A stretch of DNA of 64,000 nucleotides from contig NZ_VRKW01000015.1 in NCBI RefSeq assembly GCF_009746715.1, positions 17,944 through 81,943 of the forward strand. The letters run 5' to 3'. A model generated the notes under the pieces. It searched no databases, was not told the DNA's origin, and saw only the letters and a list, made by a program, of their open reading frames with translations. Position 1 is the first letter of the stretch, and the number at the start of each line of letters is the position of its first letter. The DNA is from Ketobacter sp. MCCC 1A13808 (lineage in GTDB: Bacteria > Pseudomonadota > Gammaproteobacteria > Pseudomonadales > Ketobacteraceae). This document shows positions 45,851 through 54,991 of this stretch, in pieces. The position numbers and the translations under genes are program-made.

Positions 45851-46879
45851 TTAGTTACCACATATCCGATTAATCCAGCGCCCAACTAACGAAACAGGTG
45901 GCTCTTTTCCAACAGTATCAGCCACTTTCGCCCCCCTCTTACCCATCGGGCGATCTTCGCCTACAGTGGTATCAATACAGGTTTGATGTTCTAACTCAGC
46001 ATTCAATTCAGCCCCGATCAGGACAACATACGCGGTTAGATAAAACCAGAAAAGCAATAAAACCACTGCCCCTATAGATCCGTACACCTCGTTGAAATTC
46101 CCAAACTCAGACACATACCAAGAGAACAACGCAGATCCGGTGATCCACAGAATGGTTGCCAACACGGCGCCTGGAGTAACCCACCGCCAACGGGCCTGGC
46201 GTCGATCCGGCGCTATTCTGTATAGTACCGACAGCAAACATATAATAATGATCACCAGAACCGGCCATCTTAAATAACTAAACGACATTTGGATCAAGCG
46301 GTTAGTATTAAAAAATTCCAACAATACAGGTATGAGCGTGAGCGTGATTAGTGAGATAGTTACAAAAACAATCGCACCAACGGTCAATAGCAAAGCAACC
46401 GCACGAATCCGGATTACACCTCTACTTTCATGCTCTTCGTACACAATATTCAACGCAGTTATTAAAGCCAGGGTGCCTTTCATTGAACTCCAAAAAGCAA
46501 ATAACAAGCTAGCGAATGCGCCCAAACCGAGCGTAGTACTCGATTGCGATGTCACCGATTTGATTTGGTCTAATAATACAGAACTTGCCTCCGACGGAAG
46601 CAAGCTGGTAAACGATTGTAACTGGTTAAGCGCATCGGCTGTATCGGTTAACAAACCGTATAAAGAAATGAAGGCAGCCATTGCTGGAAAAACCGCGAGG
46701 AAAAAATAAAATGCAACGCCAGCTGAAACCAAACCCAGATTATCAACGTCCATTTCTTGCTTGGCTCGCATTATCACGTCGCGCCAACCTGTGCTAGGCA
46801 TCCCTTGGGGACTGATCGCATTCCTGCCGCGCGCCGAAGCATCATAGTGATTTTCTGAATTTGTCGAAGCCGAGGTCAT
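45851..46879 (-). CDS. YihY/BrkB-family inner-membrane protein
   Basis: The protein of about 342 residues has six membrane helices, with VSAGVAFYFFLAVFPAMAAFISLYGLL as the family signature (first helices) and a GSIGAVVLLLFWFYLTAYVVLIGAELNAELE ending. The family (PF03631) is widespread; early RNase BN naming is wrong, and the true function is uncertain. I start at ATG 46879; the TTG 12 bases earlier is an alternative. The N terminus and C tail are charged and cytoplasmic. Confidence 0.92.
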   Translation of the reverse strand: MTSASTNSENHYDASARGRNAISPQGMPSTGWRDVIMRAKQEMDVDNLGLVSAGVAFYFFLAVFPAMAAFISLYGLLTDTADALNQLQSFTSLLPSEASSVLLDQIKSVTSQSSTTLGLGAFASLLFAFWSSMKGTLALITALNIVYEEHESRGVIRIRAVALLLTVGAIVFVTISLITLTLIPVLLEFFNTNRLIQMSFSYLRWPVLVIIIICLLSVLYRIAPDRRQARWRWVTPGAVLATILWITGSALFSWYVSEFGNFNEVYGSIGAVVLLLFWFYLTAYVVLIGAELNAELEHQTCIDTTVGEDRPMGKRGAKVADTVGKEPPVSLVGRWINRICGN

Positions 46880-46988
46880 AAGGGGTTCCAATGAAGTAAG
46901 CGAATGTCGGCTAGGAGCGCCCTGCCATCAAAACCTGCTAATCGGCAAACCGAGTAAACAGGTCCAAGTTAAGAGAGACCAGCCGGTT

Positions 46989-47222
46989 TTAAATCGGTAA
47001 CTCCTGTGGCGGCTCTTTAACCGGAATTTCCTGAGGTTGGTCCGGTGGAATCTCGATTGGGGGTTCCTGAGGTTGCTCTGGCGGAATTTCAACGGGAATC
47101 TCTTCGGGTTCCTGGGTAGGAATTTCCACCGGAGGTTCCTGTGGAAATTCCTCCGGCGATTGCGTCACTAAACGAGAGGTGTTGCGGAATCCGTCTTCGA
47201 AATTCGAAATTAAGTAAGTCAC
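46989..47222 (-). CDS. Pro/Glu-rich repeat protein, short
   Basis: The frame starts at GTG 47222, five bases after a GGAGG site; the TTG at 47234 would overlap the site. After a 30-residue head (MTYLISNFEDGFRNTSRLV), the rest is built of loose repeats of P-E-I-P-P-E-Q-P-Q-E-P (eight-residue periods such as PVEIPTQEP, PVEIPPEQP and PIEIPPDQP). It has no signal peptide. Such rods may be extended linkers. The family is unknown; the gene is probably real because of the good ribosome site. Confidence 0.6.
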   Translation of the reverse strand: MTYLISNFEDGFRNTSRLVTQSPEEFPQEPPVEIPTQEPEEIPVEIPPEQPQEPPIEIPPDQPQEIPVKEPPQELPI

Positions 47223-47325
47223 ACTTACCTCCAATAATGAGTTCCGTGATAGTCCCTAAAACCGTTCTCCGTTACAAAGCTCTTTTACAGTCCAACTTAA
47301 GATGTCCAACGTCTGGCCATCCATT

Positions 47326-47898
47326 TTAGGACTGCCTGATGACGCCACATGCCTGTCGAGCGCCGCCTCCACCGAGTTTTTCCGGTGAATCGGAATAGGT
47401 ATCCCCTCCTTCGTGAATCATGACAGCTCGACCATCGATATCATCCAATTCTAAACGCGGTGCAAATACGGGCGTCCTGGCCATGCCATCCGAAGTCACG
47501 ATGAGTACCGGTAGATCGCCTTTGTGCCCGTTCTCCCATGGCGCTTTATGAGACTGCTTACCTTCGGGGTCGTAATGGCCCCCCGCTGCCACCGCCGCAG
47601 TCTTGACTCCCGCTTTCATTCCTGGTTCACAGCTAGGATTTTCGTGAATATGAAAGCCATGGCTACCAGGTTTTAGTCCAGCTAAATCTGGAGTAAAGAC
47701 TAAACCTTTACTCGACTTTGAAGGATGAATTTCAATGGTTCCAATTGATTTTTCAACGCCGGAAGCGGAGACTAAATGCATTGGAACGGTTATAGAGCCA
47801 GCCTCTTCTGCATTAGCGGTGGCACACATGAGTGAAACCAAAGCTAATAGAAAAATCGGCTTTAACGTGTATTTTTTTGATTGAGGTTCGCTGCCCAC
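47326..47898 (-). CDS. sodC: Periplasmic Cu/Zn superoxide dismutase
   Basis: The 190-residue protein has a signal peptide (ALVSLMCATANA) and the SodC signature GSHGFHIHENPSC with Cu ligands His-x-His. The Zn loop is GGHYDPEGKQSH and KAPWENGHKGDLP, with AVMIHEGGDTY and CGVI at the end. The start is GTG behind GGGAG. It dismutates superoxide in the periplasm, fitting the stress character of the neighbourhood. The 18-base palindrome 144 bases upstream is a candidate regulatory site. Confidence 0.95.
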   Translation of the reverse strand: MGSEPQSKKYTLKPIFLLALVSLMCATANAEEAGSITVPMHLVSASGVEKSIGTIEIHPSKSSKGLVFTPDLAGLKPGSHGFHIHENPSCEPGMKAGVKTAAVAAGGHYDPEGKQSHKAPWENGHKGDLPVLIVTSDGMARTPVFAPRLELDDIDGRAVMIHEGGDTYSDSPEKLGGGGARQACGVIRQS

Positions 47899-48628
47899 AC
47901 CAATACTCCCTTTGTTTTATGAATTTCGTGACCTATCCAGTGAAGCAACACCAATGCCAATATTCAGATAAGCACGAAGCTAAGGTGCAATACCGGCTGA
48001 AACTACTTTCGTAAAAAGAAAAGCAGCATTATTCTGAATTAATTACAATATATTGTAATAATTTATCGTAAAGACTTTAGATGTGTTGACACAATTCTGA
48101 TTGGTAGGCTTCTAAACAGCACCCGGCGTATAAGCCGCTATATAAACTCCGTAAGGTTGCATCTCCAATATATCGTCGAACTGGTGAAATTTAGAAAAAC
48201 CAATATTCCAAACTATGCTGCAATGCGATAACAAATTACTGCCTAAGAACTGTATTGGATAATCTGCTTTTTCTCACTTAAAAGGAATTGTCACTCCAAA
48301 ACAAGCAATAGAGCACGCCACTCTTGCAAGCCTTGCAATGGCTCCAGTTGATTATTGTAAGTCTTACAACCGCAAACAATACGAAATGAACACCCGATAT
48401 ACCTGAGCGCCGTAGCCGCTCGGCTCGATGATTATTAATGCAGATAAGTTTCGGCCCCGGACTTGCAACAAACTCAAACAAATTTACTCATTCGGCGGCC
48501 AGCCTCGTAAATCCTTCACAAGACCAAATTCGTTTCCAATGCATCGCCTGATTAATGAACCATGGTGCTCCATGGAAACGGTTTAATACGAAGGGAAAGG
48601 CTGACGCACTTAATACAGAAGGACGACA
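47899..48628. other. Long intergenic region between sodC and the FocA-like gene
   Basis: 730 bases with no convincing gene. A 67-codon minus-strand frame (48278-48481) has no ribosome site. It contains the 18-base palindrome at 48042-48059 and must hold the divergent promoters of sodC and the channel. Confidence 0.45.
48042..48059. promoter_or_regulatory. Perfect AT-rich palindrome upstream of sodC
   Basis: ATTACAATATATTGTAAT is an uninterrupted 18-base palindrome (TTACAATA-TATTGTAA core). It is 144 bases before the sodC start. It could be an operator for an unknown regulator. AT-rich palindromes do occur by chance, so this is a candidate only. Confidence 0.4.
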
Positions 48629-49480
48629 ATGACATCAGAAGCCCCGCGTCAACGAGATCTAGACCGGCTGGAAAAATCCGATGCGCGCAGGCGCGAATCC
48701 CCGAGTGCGGCGGTTGTCTACGAGGCCATCCGGAGTGAAGCAGAATCGGAGCTTAAACGCCCCTTGATGGGTATTGCGTGGTCCGCTTTGGCTGCAGGTT
48801 TATCCATGGGCTTTTCATTCGTTGCCCAGGCTTTATTGCACGGTTATATTCCCGATACCAGTTGGCGCCCCGCGGTCACAAGTTTCGGCTATTCAATTGG
48901 CTTTCTCTTCGTGGTTCTGGGGCGTCAGCAATTATTTACTGAAAACACATTGGCGCCGGTTCTGGAAGTACTGCGAAAAACCAACACTACTGCCATAATC
49001 GGTACACTGAAACTGTGGCTAGTTGTGTTGCTGGGTAATATGGCAGGTACTGCTTTATTTGCCTATACACTTGCCAACTTCGATATATTACACGGCAACG
49101 CGGATATGGCGCTGTCGGCGATTTCCGCAACGGAGTACGGCACACCATTCCTAACGATGATGATACGCGCTGTGTTTGCCGGTTGGCTCATTGCCATGAT
49201 GCTCTGGCTTATGCCATTTGCGGAAACGGCGAGAGTCGGTGTTATTATCGTGGTGACCTATGTGATCGGATTAGCCCACTTCCCTCACATTGTAGCGGGT
49301 TCCGTTGCGGCAATTTACGCTGTGTTGAAAGGAGACGCTACCTGGTTTCAGTTTTTCTTTGAATTCTTCGCACCCACGTTAGCAGGCAATATGTTGGGTG
49401 GCATAATGTTGGTTGCCGCCATTAACTATGCACAGGTCGCCTATGGGGAACATACTGAAATTCACAATAGGGACCTGTAA
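48629..49480 (+). CDS. Formate/nitrite transporter family protein (FocA/YfdC-like)
   Basis: The 283-residue protein has a polar 45-residue N-terminal extension and then the six-helix aquaporin-like FNT fold: GIAWSALAAGLSMGFSF, VVLGRQQLFTENTLAPV (the conserved selectivity region), NMAGTALFAYTLANF, MIRAVFAGWLIAMMLW and GLAHFPHIVAGSVAA. The Phe/His constriction residues of FocA are broadly recognisable. It should pass a small monovalent anion. No formate or nitrite enzyme is adjacent. Confidence 0.9.
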   Translation: MTSEAPRQRDLDRLEKSDARRRESPSAAVVYEAIRSEAESELKRPLMGIAWSALAAGLSMGFSFVAQALLHGYIPDTSWRPAVTSFGYSIGFLFVVLGRQQLFTENTLAPVLEVLRKTNTTAIIGTLKLWLVVLLGNMAGTALFAYTLANFDILHGNADMALSAISATEYGTPFLTMMIRAVFAGWLIAMMLWLMPFAETARVGVIIVVTYVIGLAHFPHIVAGSVAAIYAVLKGDATWFQFFFEFFAPTLAGNMLGGIMLVAAINYAQVAYGEHTEIHNRDL

Positions 49481-49483
49481 TTT

Positions 49484-50725
49484 TCAGGCGTGACCCGATA
49501 ACGCCTTGGAGGTTGGATGCTTAGGTAACCCCAGGGATATTAGAGCGGCCAGTCCGATAAAGAGGCCCGAAATCCACAAGCACATTTCCAGACCGTATTT
49601 CTGAAACACCCAGCCTGACAGCAACGTTCCAATTAAACGCCCCATAGCATTGGCCATATAATAAAAACCGACGTCCAGGGATACTCCGTCATCTCCTGCA
49701 TAGCTGACGATCAGATAGCTGTGTAATGACGAATTTATGGCAAATAGCGCCCCAAAAACCATCAAACCGCCCAGTAATACCGGTTGAACCTGCCATTGCA
49801 GCGACAACGATACCGCTATCAAAATCGGCGTAACGGCCAGTAACAGCGCCCAGCCCAAGGCATCACGTCCATCAGGAACACGCCCGTGTCTGTTGCTCGT
49901 CAACTTAGGCGCAAAGCCCTGCACAATGCCATAGGCAATCACCCAGGCTGCTAAAAAGCCGCCTACGGTCCAATGGTCCCAGCCGAATGTACCCGCCAGA
50001 TAAACCGGCAGCGCGACCACAAACCACACATCACGAGCTCCGAACAGGAACATGCGTGCCGCCGATAGATAGTTAATCGCGCCGCTTTTTGAAAATATCT
50101 CAGTAAATTTTGGTTTACTTTTAGCTTTGCCTAAATCCTTCTTCAAAGTGAACAAACTGAAAATCCAAACCACGGCCAATGCTATCGCCATCGCAGTCAC
50201 TGCGCCCCTGAAATCCAGCATGCTTAACAAGACACCTCCCAGAAAAAAACCGGCACCCTTCAGAGCATTTTTGGAACCGGTCAGAATTGCAACCCACTGG
50301 TAAAGCTGACTTTGCGCATCCGACGGAACCAGCATCTTGATCGAGCTTTTGGCGCTCATTTTATTCAAATCTTTGGCAATTCCCGACAATGCTTGAGCCG
50401 CCATCACCCAAGGAACCGTCAGCAACCCGATTGGCACTAACAACATCGCCAATGCCACAATTTGCAGCAATAAGCCTATGTTCATGGTTTTATTCAAACC
50501 GAGATGGGCGCCAAGCCAACCTCCTACCAAATTGGTAATCACACCGAATATCTCATAAAAGATAAACAGCATTGCGATCTCCAAAGGGCTGTACCCCAAA
50601 TCATAAAAATACAGCACCACTAACATGCGCAATGCGCCATCGGTCAGAGTGAAAGCCCAGTAATTCCCAGTAACTACTATATACTGTCGGATTTCCGGTG
50701 CAAGTTGCGCCAGCCACTTCATCAC
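49484..50725 (-). CDS. arsJ: ArsJ organoarsenical efflux permease (MFS)
   Basis: The 413-residue major-facilitator protein has about 11-12 membrane helices and conserved IRQYIVVTGNYWAFTLTDGALRMLVVLYF at the start. It directly follows a GAPDH gene (2 bases apart), the defining arrangement of ArsJ. In the known system GAPDH makes 1-arseno-3-phosphoglycerate from arsenate and ArsJ exports it, which gives arsenate resistance. It is the last gene of arsR-acr3-gapdh-arsJ. Confidence is high because context and family agree. Confidence 0.93.
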   Translation of the reverse strand: MMKWLAQLAPEIRQYIVVTGNYWAFTLTDGALRMLVVLYFYDLGYSPLEIAMLFIFYEIFGVITNLVGGWLGAHLGLNKTMNIGLLLQIVALAMLLVPIGLLTVPWVMAAQALSGIAKDLNKMSAKSSIKMLVPSDAQSQLYQWVAILTGSKNALKGAGFFLGGVLLSMLDFRGAVTAMAIALAVVWIFSLFTLKKDLGKAKSKPKFTEIFSKSGAINYLSAARMFLFGARDVWFVVALPVYLAGTFGWDHWTVGGFLAAWVIAYGIVQGFAPKLTSNRHGRVPDGRDALGWALLLAVTPILIAVSLSLQWQVQPVLLGGLMVFGALFAINSSLHSYLIVSYAGDDGVSLDVGFYYMANAMGRLIGTLLSGWVFQKYGLEMCLWISGLFIGLAALISLGLPKHPTSKALSGHA

Positions 50726-50727
50726 GC

Positions 50728-51738
50728 CTATTCCTGATCGCCAAGACCGACCAATCTAACCAATTCAGCGGTCCTGTTCGCATAACCCCATTCGTTGTCG
50801 TACCAAGCATAGATTTTCACCATGGTGCCATTTACGACCATGGTGGACAGCGCGTCGATAATACTGGAGCGCGGGTCGGTTTTATAATCGATGGACACCA
50901 GTGGGCGCTCTTCGTAACCAAGAATATTTATTAATTCTGATTCCGCTGCCGTGCGGAAAAATTGATTCACTTCCGCTTCAGTTGTGGACCGGCTGACTTC
51001 AAACACACAATCCGTTATTGACGCATTGGCCAACGGTATGCGCACCGCATGACCGTTCAGTTTGCCTTTTAGTTCGGGGAAAATATGCGTGATCGCCGTC
51101 GCGGAACCAGTGGTAGTTGGGATCATGCTCATGCCGCAAGCTCGGGCGCGGCGCAAGTCTTTGTGTGGCGCATCCAGAATAGTCTGGGTGTTCGTCAGAT
51201 CATGAATGGTAGTCATCGACCCGTGCACGATACCCAGGTTATCCTGCAAAACCTTCACCACCGGTGCCAGACAATTTGTGGTGCAAGACGCTGCGGTAAC
51301 AATCGGATGAAGATCTTTGTCGTACAGATGATGATTAACCCCCATGACGACATTCAACACGCTTTCTTCTTTCACCGGAGCGGTAACGACCACCCGCTTG
51401 ACACCCTGGTCCAAATATTCCTGCAGAACTGCTGTGGTTTTCATCTTACCACTCGCTTCAATAACCACATCGCAACCAGCCCAATCTGTTTCTGTAATGG
51501 CTTTGTTACGGGTACAAGGAATTGACTGACCATCGACGACCATGGTACTACCATCGTATCCGGCATCATGATGCCAACGCCCATGCACAGAATCAAACGT
51601 CAACAGATGCGCTAGCGTCGCCGCATCACCGGCGGGATCGTTGATGTGAACTATCGTTACATCGTCCCAATCAAACAACACCCGCATAGACAGGCGCCCC
51701 ATACGACCGAAACCGTTAATTCCAACTTTAATAGACAT
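50728..51738 (-). CDS. ArsJ-associated glyceraldehyde-3-phosphate dehydrogenase
   Basis: The 336-residue enzyme starts at [15 protein letters not shown] (51738); a longer frame to 51777 is rejected because the Rossmann motif begins at the ATG and a GGAGG site precedes it. The active Cys is in [11 protein letters not shown], and [10 protein letters not shown] is at the C terminus. It should form 1-arseno-3-phosphoglycerate with arsenate in place of phosphate. It is a specialised paralogue dedicated to arsenate export, not the glycolytic copy. Confidence 0.93.
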   Translation of the reverse strand: MSIKVGINGFGRMGRLSMRVLFDWDDVTIVHINDPAGDAATLAHLLTFDSVHGRWHHDAGYDGSTMVVDGQSIPCTRNKAITETDWAGCDVVIEASGKMKTTAVLQEYLDQGVKRVVVTAPVKEESVLNVVMGVNHHLYDKDLHPIVTAASCTTNCLAPVVKVLQDNLGIVHGSMTTIHDLTNTQTILDAPHKDLRRARACGMSMIPTTTGSATAITHIFPELKGKLNGHAVRIPLANASITDCVFEVSRSTTEAEVNQFFRTAAESELINILGYEERPLVSIDYKTDPRSSIIDALSTMVVNGTMVKIYAWYDNEWGYANRTAELVRLVGLGDQE

Positions 51739-51837
51739 AAATACCTCCAACAGAATAATACAACTGAATAAAACCAACCTGTGCTTCTGTAGTATTTACC
51801 GATGCGGACGACTATTGAGCCATCGAGATCGGCGCAT

Positions 51838-52860
51838 TCACGCGGGATTAAACCAATGTGGCGTGCGATTTATTATGTAAACCAAAGACAACATTACAGG
51901 CACTTCAACCAGCACTCCCACGACCGTCGCCAGCGCTGCTCCAGAATGTAAACCAAATAAAGAAATGGCAACGGCGACTGCCAATTCAAAAAAATTAGAA
52001 GTACCGATCAGGCAAGCAGGACCTGCGACGTTATGTGGCAATTTCAGAATACGGGCACCGCCGTAAGCAATTACAAAAATGCCATAGGTTTGAATCAACA
52101 GGGGTATTGCGATAAGAACGATGGTTTGGGGTTGTTGCAGGATCGTTTGCGCTTGAAAGCCGAACAGTAAAACTACGGTGCCCAACAAGCCAATGACAGA
52201 CCACGGTTTTAGCTGAGCTAAAAAGCGATGCAAGCCTACGCCATCGCGGCCTTTTTCTAGCTGGTGTCGGGTGACTACCCCAGCAATCAAAGGCAAAACA
52301 ACGTATAACAGCACTGAGAGCAAAAGCGTTTCCCAAGGTACTGTGATATCACTGACACCCAACAGAAATGCAGCAATCGGGGCGAAGGCAAACACCATAA
52401 TGATGTCGTTTACCGACACCTGAACCAAGGTATAATTCGGATCCCCCTTTGTCAGTTGGCTCCAGACAAATACCATTGCGGTACAAGGCGCTACTCCCAG
52501 CAGAATCATCCCTGCTATGTATTCATTGGCGCTCTGTGGATCAACTATTGAAGCAAAAAACACTTTAAAAAACAGCCAGCCTAACGCGGCCATAGTAAAA
52601 GGCTTAACCAACCAGTTGATTACCAAAGTCAGTATTAGCCCCTTCGGCTTTTTACCCACATCCTTGATTGCAGAAAAATCAATCTGAACCATCATTGGGT
52701 AAATCATTATCCAAATGAGCACCGCCACCACGATATTGACGTGTGCCCATTCCAGCGACGCAATCGTCGCAAACTGTTGTGGGATCAGGTTACCGAGCAA
52801 TACGCCAACGGCAATACATAAAGCAACCCAAACCGAGAGGTAGCGTTCAAAAATACTCAT
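51838..52860 (-). CDS. acr3: ACR3-type arsenite efflux transporter
   Basis: The 340-residue protein has ten predicted membrane helices of the ACR3 (BASS) family, with the conserved [31 protein letters not shown] including the functional Cys, and [13 protein letters not shown]. It exports arsenite. It follows arsR by 63 bases and precedes the GAPDH/ArsJ pair by 99. Together these handle arsenite and arsenate. Confidence 0.95.
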   Translation of the reverse strand: MSIFERYLSVWVALCIAVGVLLGNLIPQQFATIASLEWAHVNIVVAVLIWIMIYPMMVQIDFSAIKDVGKKPKGLILTLVINWLVKPFTMAALGWLFFKVFFASIVDPQSANEYIAGMILLGVAPCTAMVFVWSQLTKGDPNYTLVQVSVNDIIMVFAFAPIAAFLLGVSDITVPWETLLLSVLLYVVLPLIAGVVTRHQLEKGRDGVGLHRFLAQLKPWSVIGLLGTVVLLFGFQAQTILQQPQTIVLIAIPLLIQTYGIFVIAYGGARILKLPHNVAGPACLIGTSNFFELAVAVAISLFGLHSGAALATVVGVLVEVPVMLSLVYIINRTPHWFNPA

Positions 52861-52923
52861 TTACAATAAGTCTCCCCGGCATTCATTAGGTGTATACAAT
52901 CATGCACGTCATCAATACAGAGA

Positions 52924-53268
52924 CTAACAACAGGCTTTCATACGATCTGGTCGATCGCCCATGGCGGCCAACCTTTTCACATTATTTTTAAGAAACGCCG
53001 TATTCGCTTCTCGGGTGGCGGATAACACGGATTTGGCCCACTCAGGTAGATCGGGGTTAATTTTGTAAAACACCCATTGTCCCTGGCGACGATCAACCAA
53101 CAGTTCACATGATCGTAATTGCGCTAAGTGACGTGACACCTTAGGCTGGATTTCGTCTAAGGCTTCAGTCAGTTCACAGACACAAAGTTCGCCTTCTTGC
53201 GCTATCATAAGCAGGCACCGCAACCGGGTTTCCTCACTCAGGCACTTGTAAAATTTAACTGGATTCAT
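52924..53268 (-). CDS. arsR: ArsR-family arsenic-responsive repressor
   Basis: The 114-residue winged-helix protein has the sensing pair ELCVCEL (Cys-x-Cys) and the recognition helix EIQPKVSRHLAQLRSCELLVDRRQG. The protein ends in MKACC, possibly a third arsenic ligand. It begins the arsR-acr3-gapdh-arsJ operon and should bind the perfect inverted repeat 111-138 bases upstream (53379-53406). The matching repeat before pstS-arsC suggests it controls both units. Confidence 0.94.
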   Translation of the reverse strand: MNPVKFYKCLSEETRLRCLLMIAQEGELCVCELTEALDEIQPKVSRHLAQLRSCELLVDRRQGQWVFYKINPDLPEWAKSVLSATREANTAFLKNNVKRLAAMGDRPDRMKACC

Positions 53269-53378
53269 GGATTTAACGCTGTCCTTCCGATTGTTCTCAC
53301 TGTCTGGTTCGAGTCGATTCCTCGTACTGGCTTACGCGCCAACGCTGAGACGAGCAATCAACATACACTCGTATTGTT

Positions 53379-53406
53379 ACATATATATGTATTATCATAT
53401 ATATGT
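53379..53406. promoter_or_regulatory. ArsR-type operator upstream of arsR
   Basis: Perfect inverted repeat: arm ACATATATATG (53379-53389), spacer TATTAT, arm CATATATATGT (53396-53406). The spacing 11-6-11 and the ATATAT arms are typical of ArsR/SmtB operators. A near-identical copy (one mismatch) precedes pstS. Confidence 0.75.
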
Positions 53407-54097
53407 TTTTGTGTATATATCGCTAAAAGCGGACCATTCTGTCCATCGAACATCGACGCTGGTTTTCCACTTGGGTGTAATCTGCAGGCTCATTCCAACA
53501 TTCAACCGTTGAGGCAGCTCATAGGTCACGTTCAGATTTCCCTTGGAACCATTCTGAATTTCCTCCGCGGTGGGCAGATCCACAATCGAACCTACAGCGG
53601 CAAGTGCCGCTGGTAAATCTACCATGCCGCCCGGAAGCATCACCGTTGGTCCTTCCGCCACACTATGCGTGTTAAACAACTCATCCTATAAAAAGGCTTT
53701 GCCCTCCGGAGTTAAGTTGCCGTCCTCGTCGGTAAAATAAGAAGCATAGGTATCAATCCGCTCTTGCATACATTCACAGTACGCTTCCATTTCCATTTCC
53801 AAACCCTATACGCCAGCGATACCCTTCAAATGCATTTGGCGCCCGTTAAGCTGTACCAGCCCTGCTGGATTGAAATGGACCGAATCAATTCCTGGCGGAT
53901 CAGCCGTAACCGCATGCCCCAAGGATCGCGCTTTGGCACTGCCAACAGTTAAACTGTCAGTAAATGAAGCCTGCACTAGAGGACAAAAACAAACCCACAA
54001 TGACGAACGAACAAGCGCAACTCAGGTACCCCAAGACCTTACCGAAACCAAAGCGTTTATCCCGCGCCTGGCGGTGATTTATGTACTCAGATTTCAT
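53395..54097 (-). pseudogene. FadL/OMPP1-family outer-membrane fatty-acid channel, decayed
   Basis: A start MKSEYINHRQARDKR at 54097 leads to a signal region, but a TTCG duplication near 54010 shifts the frame into ASFTDSLTVGSAKARSLGHAVTADPPGIDSVHFNPAGL, the FadL N terminus. A stop follows at 53806. Then MEMEAYCECMQERIDTYASYFTDEDGNLTPEGKAF, a stop, ELFNTHSVAEGPTVMLPGG, and finally LPQRLNVGMSLQITPKWKTSVDVRWTEWSAF. About half of a normal FadL is missing. It lies between arsC and arsR, and its 3' end reaches the ArsR operator. Confidence 0.75.
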
Positions 54098-54434
54098 CTT
54101 AATTGAACCCCAGAACAAGTTATTTCTATTTTTTTACTTGCAGTTAATCTCGCAAATAAATTAGGGATGAGAGAGGCAGGGCTACCAGCTAGCAATACAG
54201 GTGGATGAACAGATAAACACGGGGCAAGTGGGTGCCCATCGGATTAAAAATACAGGAACCATAAACTATATATATCAACGTTTTAACTGGATTATTTAAA
54301 GTATTACAAAAGATAACCTGGGTGAGGAAAATGGGAATTTCAAAGCCGCGTATTTTTTCGCAAGACCGCTAGTTGCCCGCGTTCCAAAACAAAAAATAGC
54401 CGTTCCGCTCTGAATAGCGATCAGATATACCCGG
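54098..54434. other. Spacer between fadL relic and arsC
   Basis: About 340 AT-rich bases; no gene or clear terminator seen. It may be the decayed promoter of the fadL relic plus the 3' region of arsC. Confidence 0.4.
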
Positions 54435-54911
54435 TTATGCCAGATCCCCCAGACGAGCCAATTGCAGTTGTAGATGTTCCATACTGATATCGGACTCCCG
54501 CCTTACAATTTGTGCCAACTGCTGAAGGCGCAATTCCAATGTTGAAATAAGCTGCTCGAAATGTTGCCGCCTGAGCGTAGGATCCGATTGCTGGGTTGGA
54601 TCCGGTAAGCCCCAATGGGACTTTATTGCCTTTCCAAACCACACAGGACAGGATTCTCCCGACGCCTGATCGCAGACGGTAATCACTACGTCCGGATTGA
54701 AATTACTCACTTCGTCCCAGCTCTTACTGTACAAATGTTGGGTGGGGAATCCTCTATTTTTGAGCATTGACAATGTATCAGGATGAATTTGTCCGGCGGG
54801 ATGACTGCCTGCACTGGTGACAGTCCATAACCCCTGCCCAACCTGCTGGGCAATGCTTTCAGCCAAAACGCTGCGGCAGGCATTATGAGTACATAAAAAT
54901 AACAAGTTCAT
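54435..54911 (-). CDS. arsC: Arsenate reductase, low-molecular-weight phosphatase type
   Basis: The protein of about 158 residues starts at MNLLFLCTHNACRS (54911); the longer frame to 54995 has no ribosome site and runs into pstS. The catalytic loop CTHNACRS (Cys-x5-Arg) is at residue 7. A later Cys pair CDQASGESC supplies the disulfide relay, and PDPTQQ the general acid region. It reduces arsenate to arsenite using thioredoxin or glutaredoxin. TrxC is encoded 18 kb away. It lies 80 bases after pstS. Confidence 0.92.
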   Translation of the reverse strand: MNLLFLCTHNACRSVLAESIAQQVGQGLWTVTSAGSHPAGQIHPDTLSMLKNRGFPTQHLYSKSWDEVSNFNPDVVITVCDQASGESCPVWFGKAIKSHWGLPDPTQQSDPTLRRQHFEQLISTLELRLQQLAQIVRRESDISMEHLQLQLARLGDLA

Positions 54912-54991
54912 TGCACCGTCCTTTGAAAGTATCCAATCCTTTTGATTCCAGTCCGGGGACGCAAACACCAAAGCGTGCAAGTCATTCAGTG

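Noticed and set aside
48278..48481. 67-codon minus-strand ORF between sodC and the FocA-like gene
   Set aside because: No ribosome site, Cys- and Trp-rich random composition.
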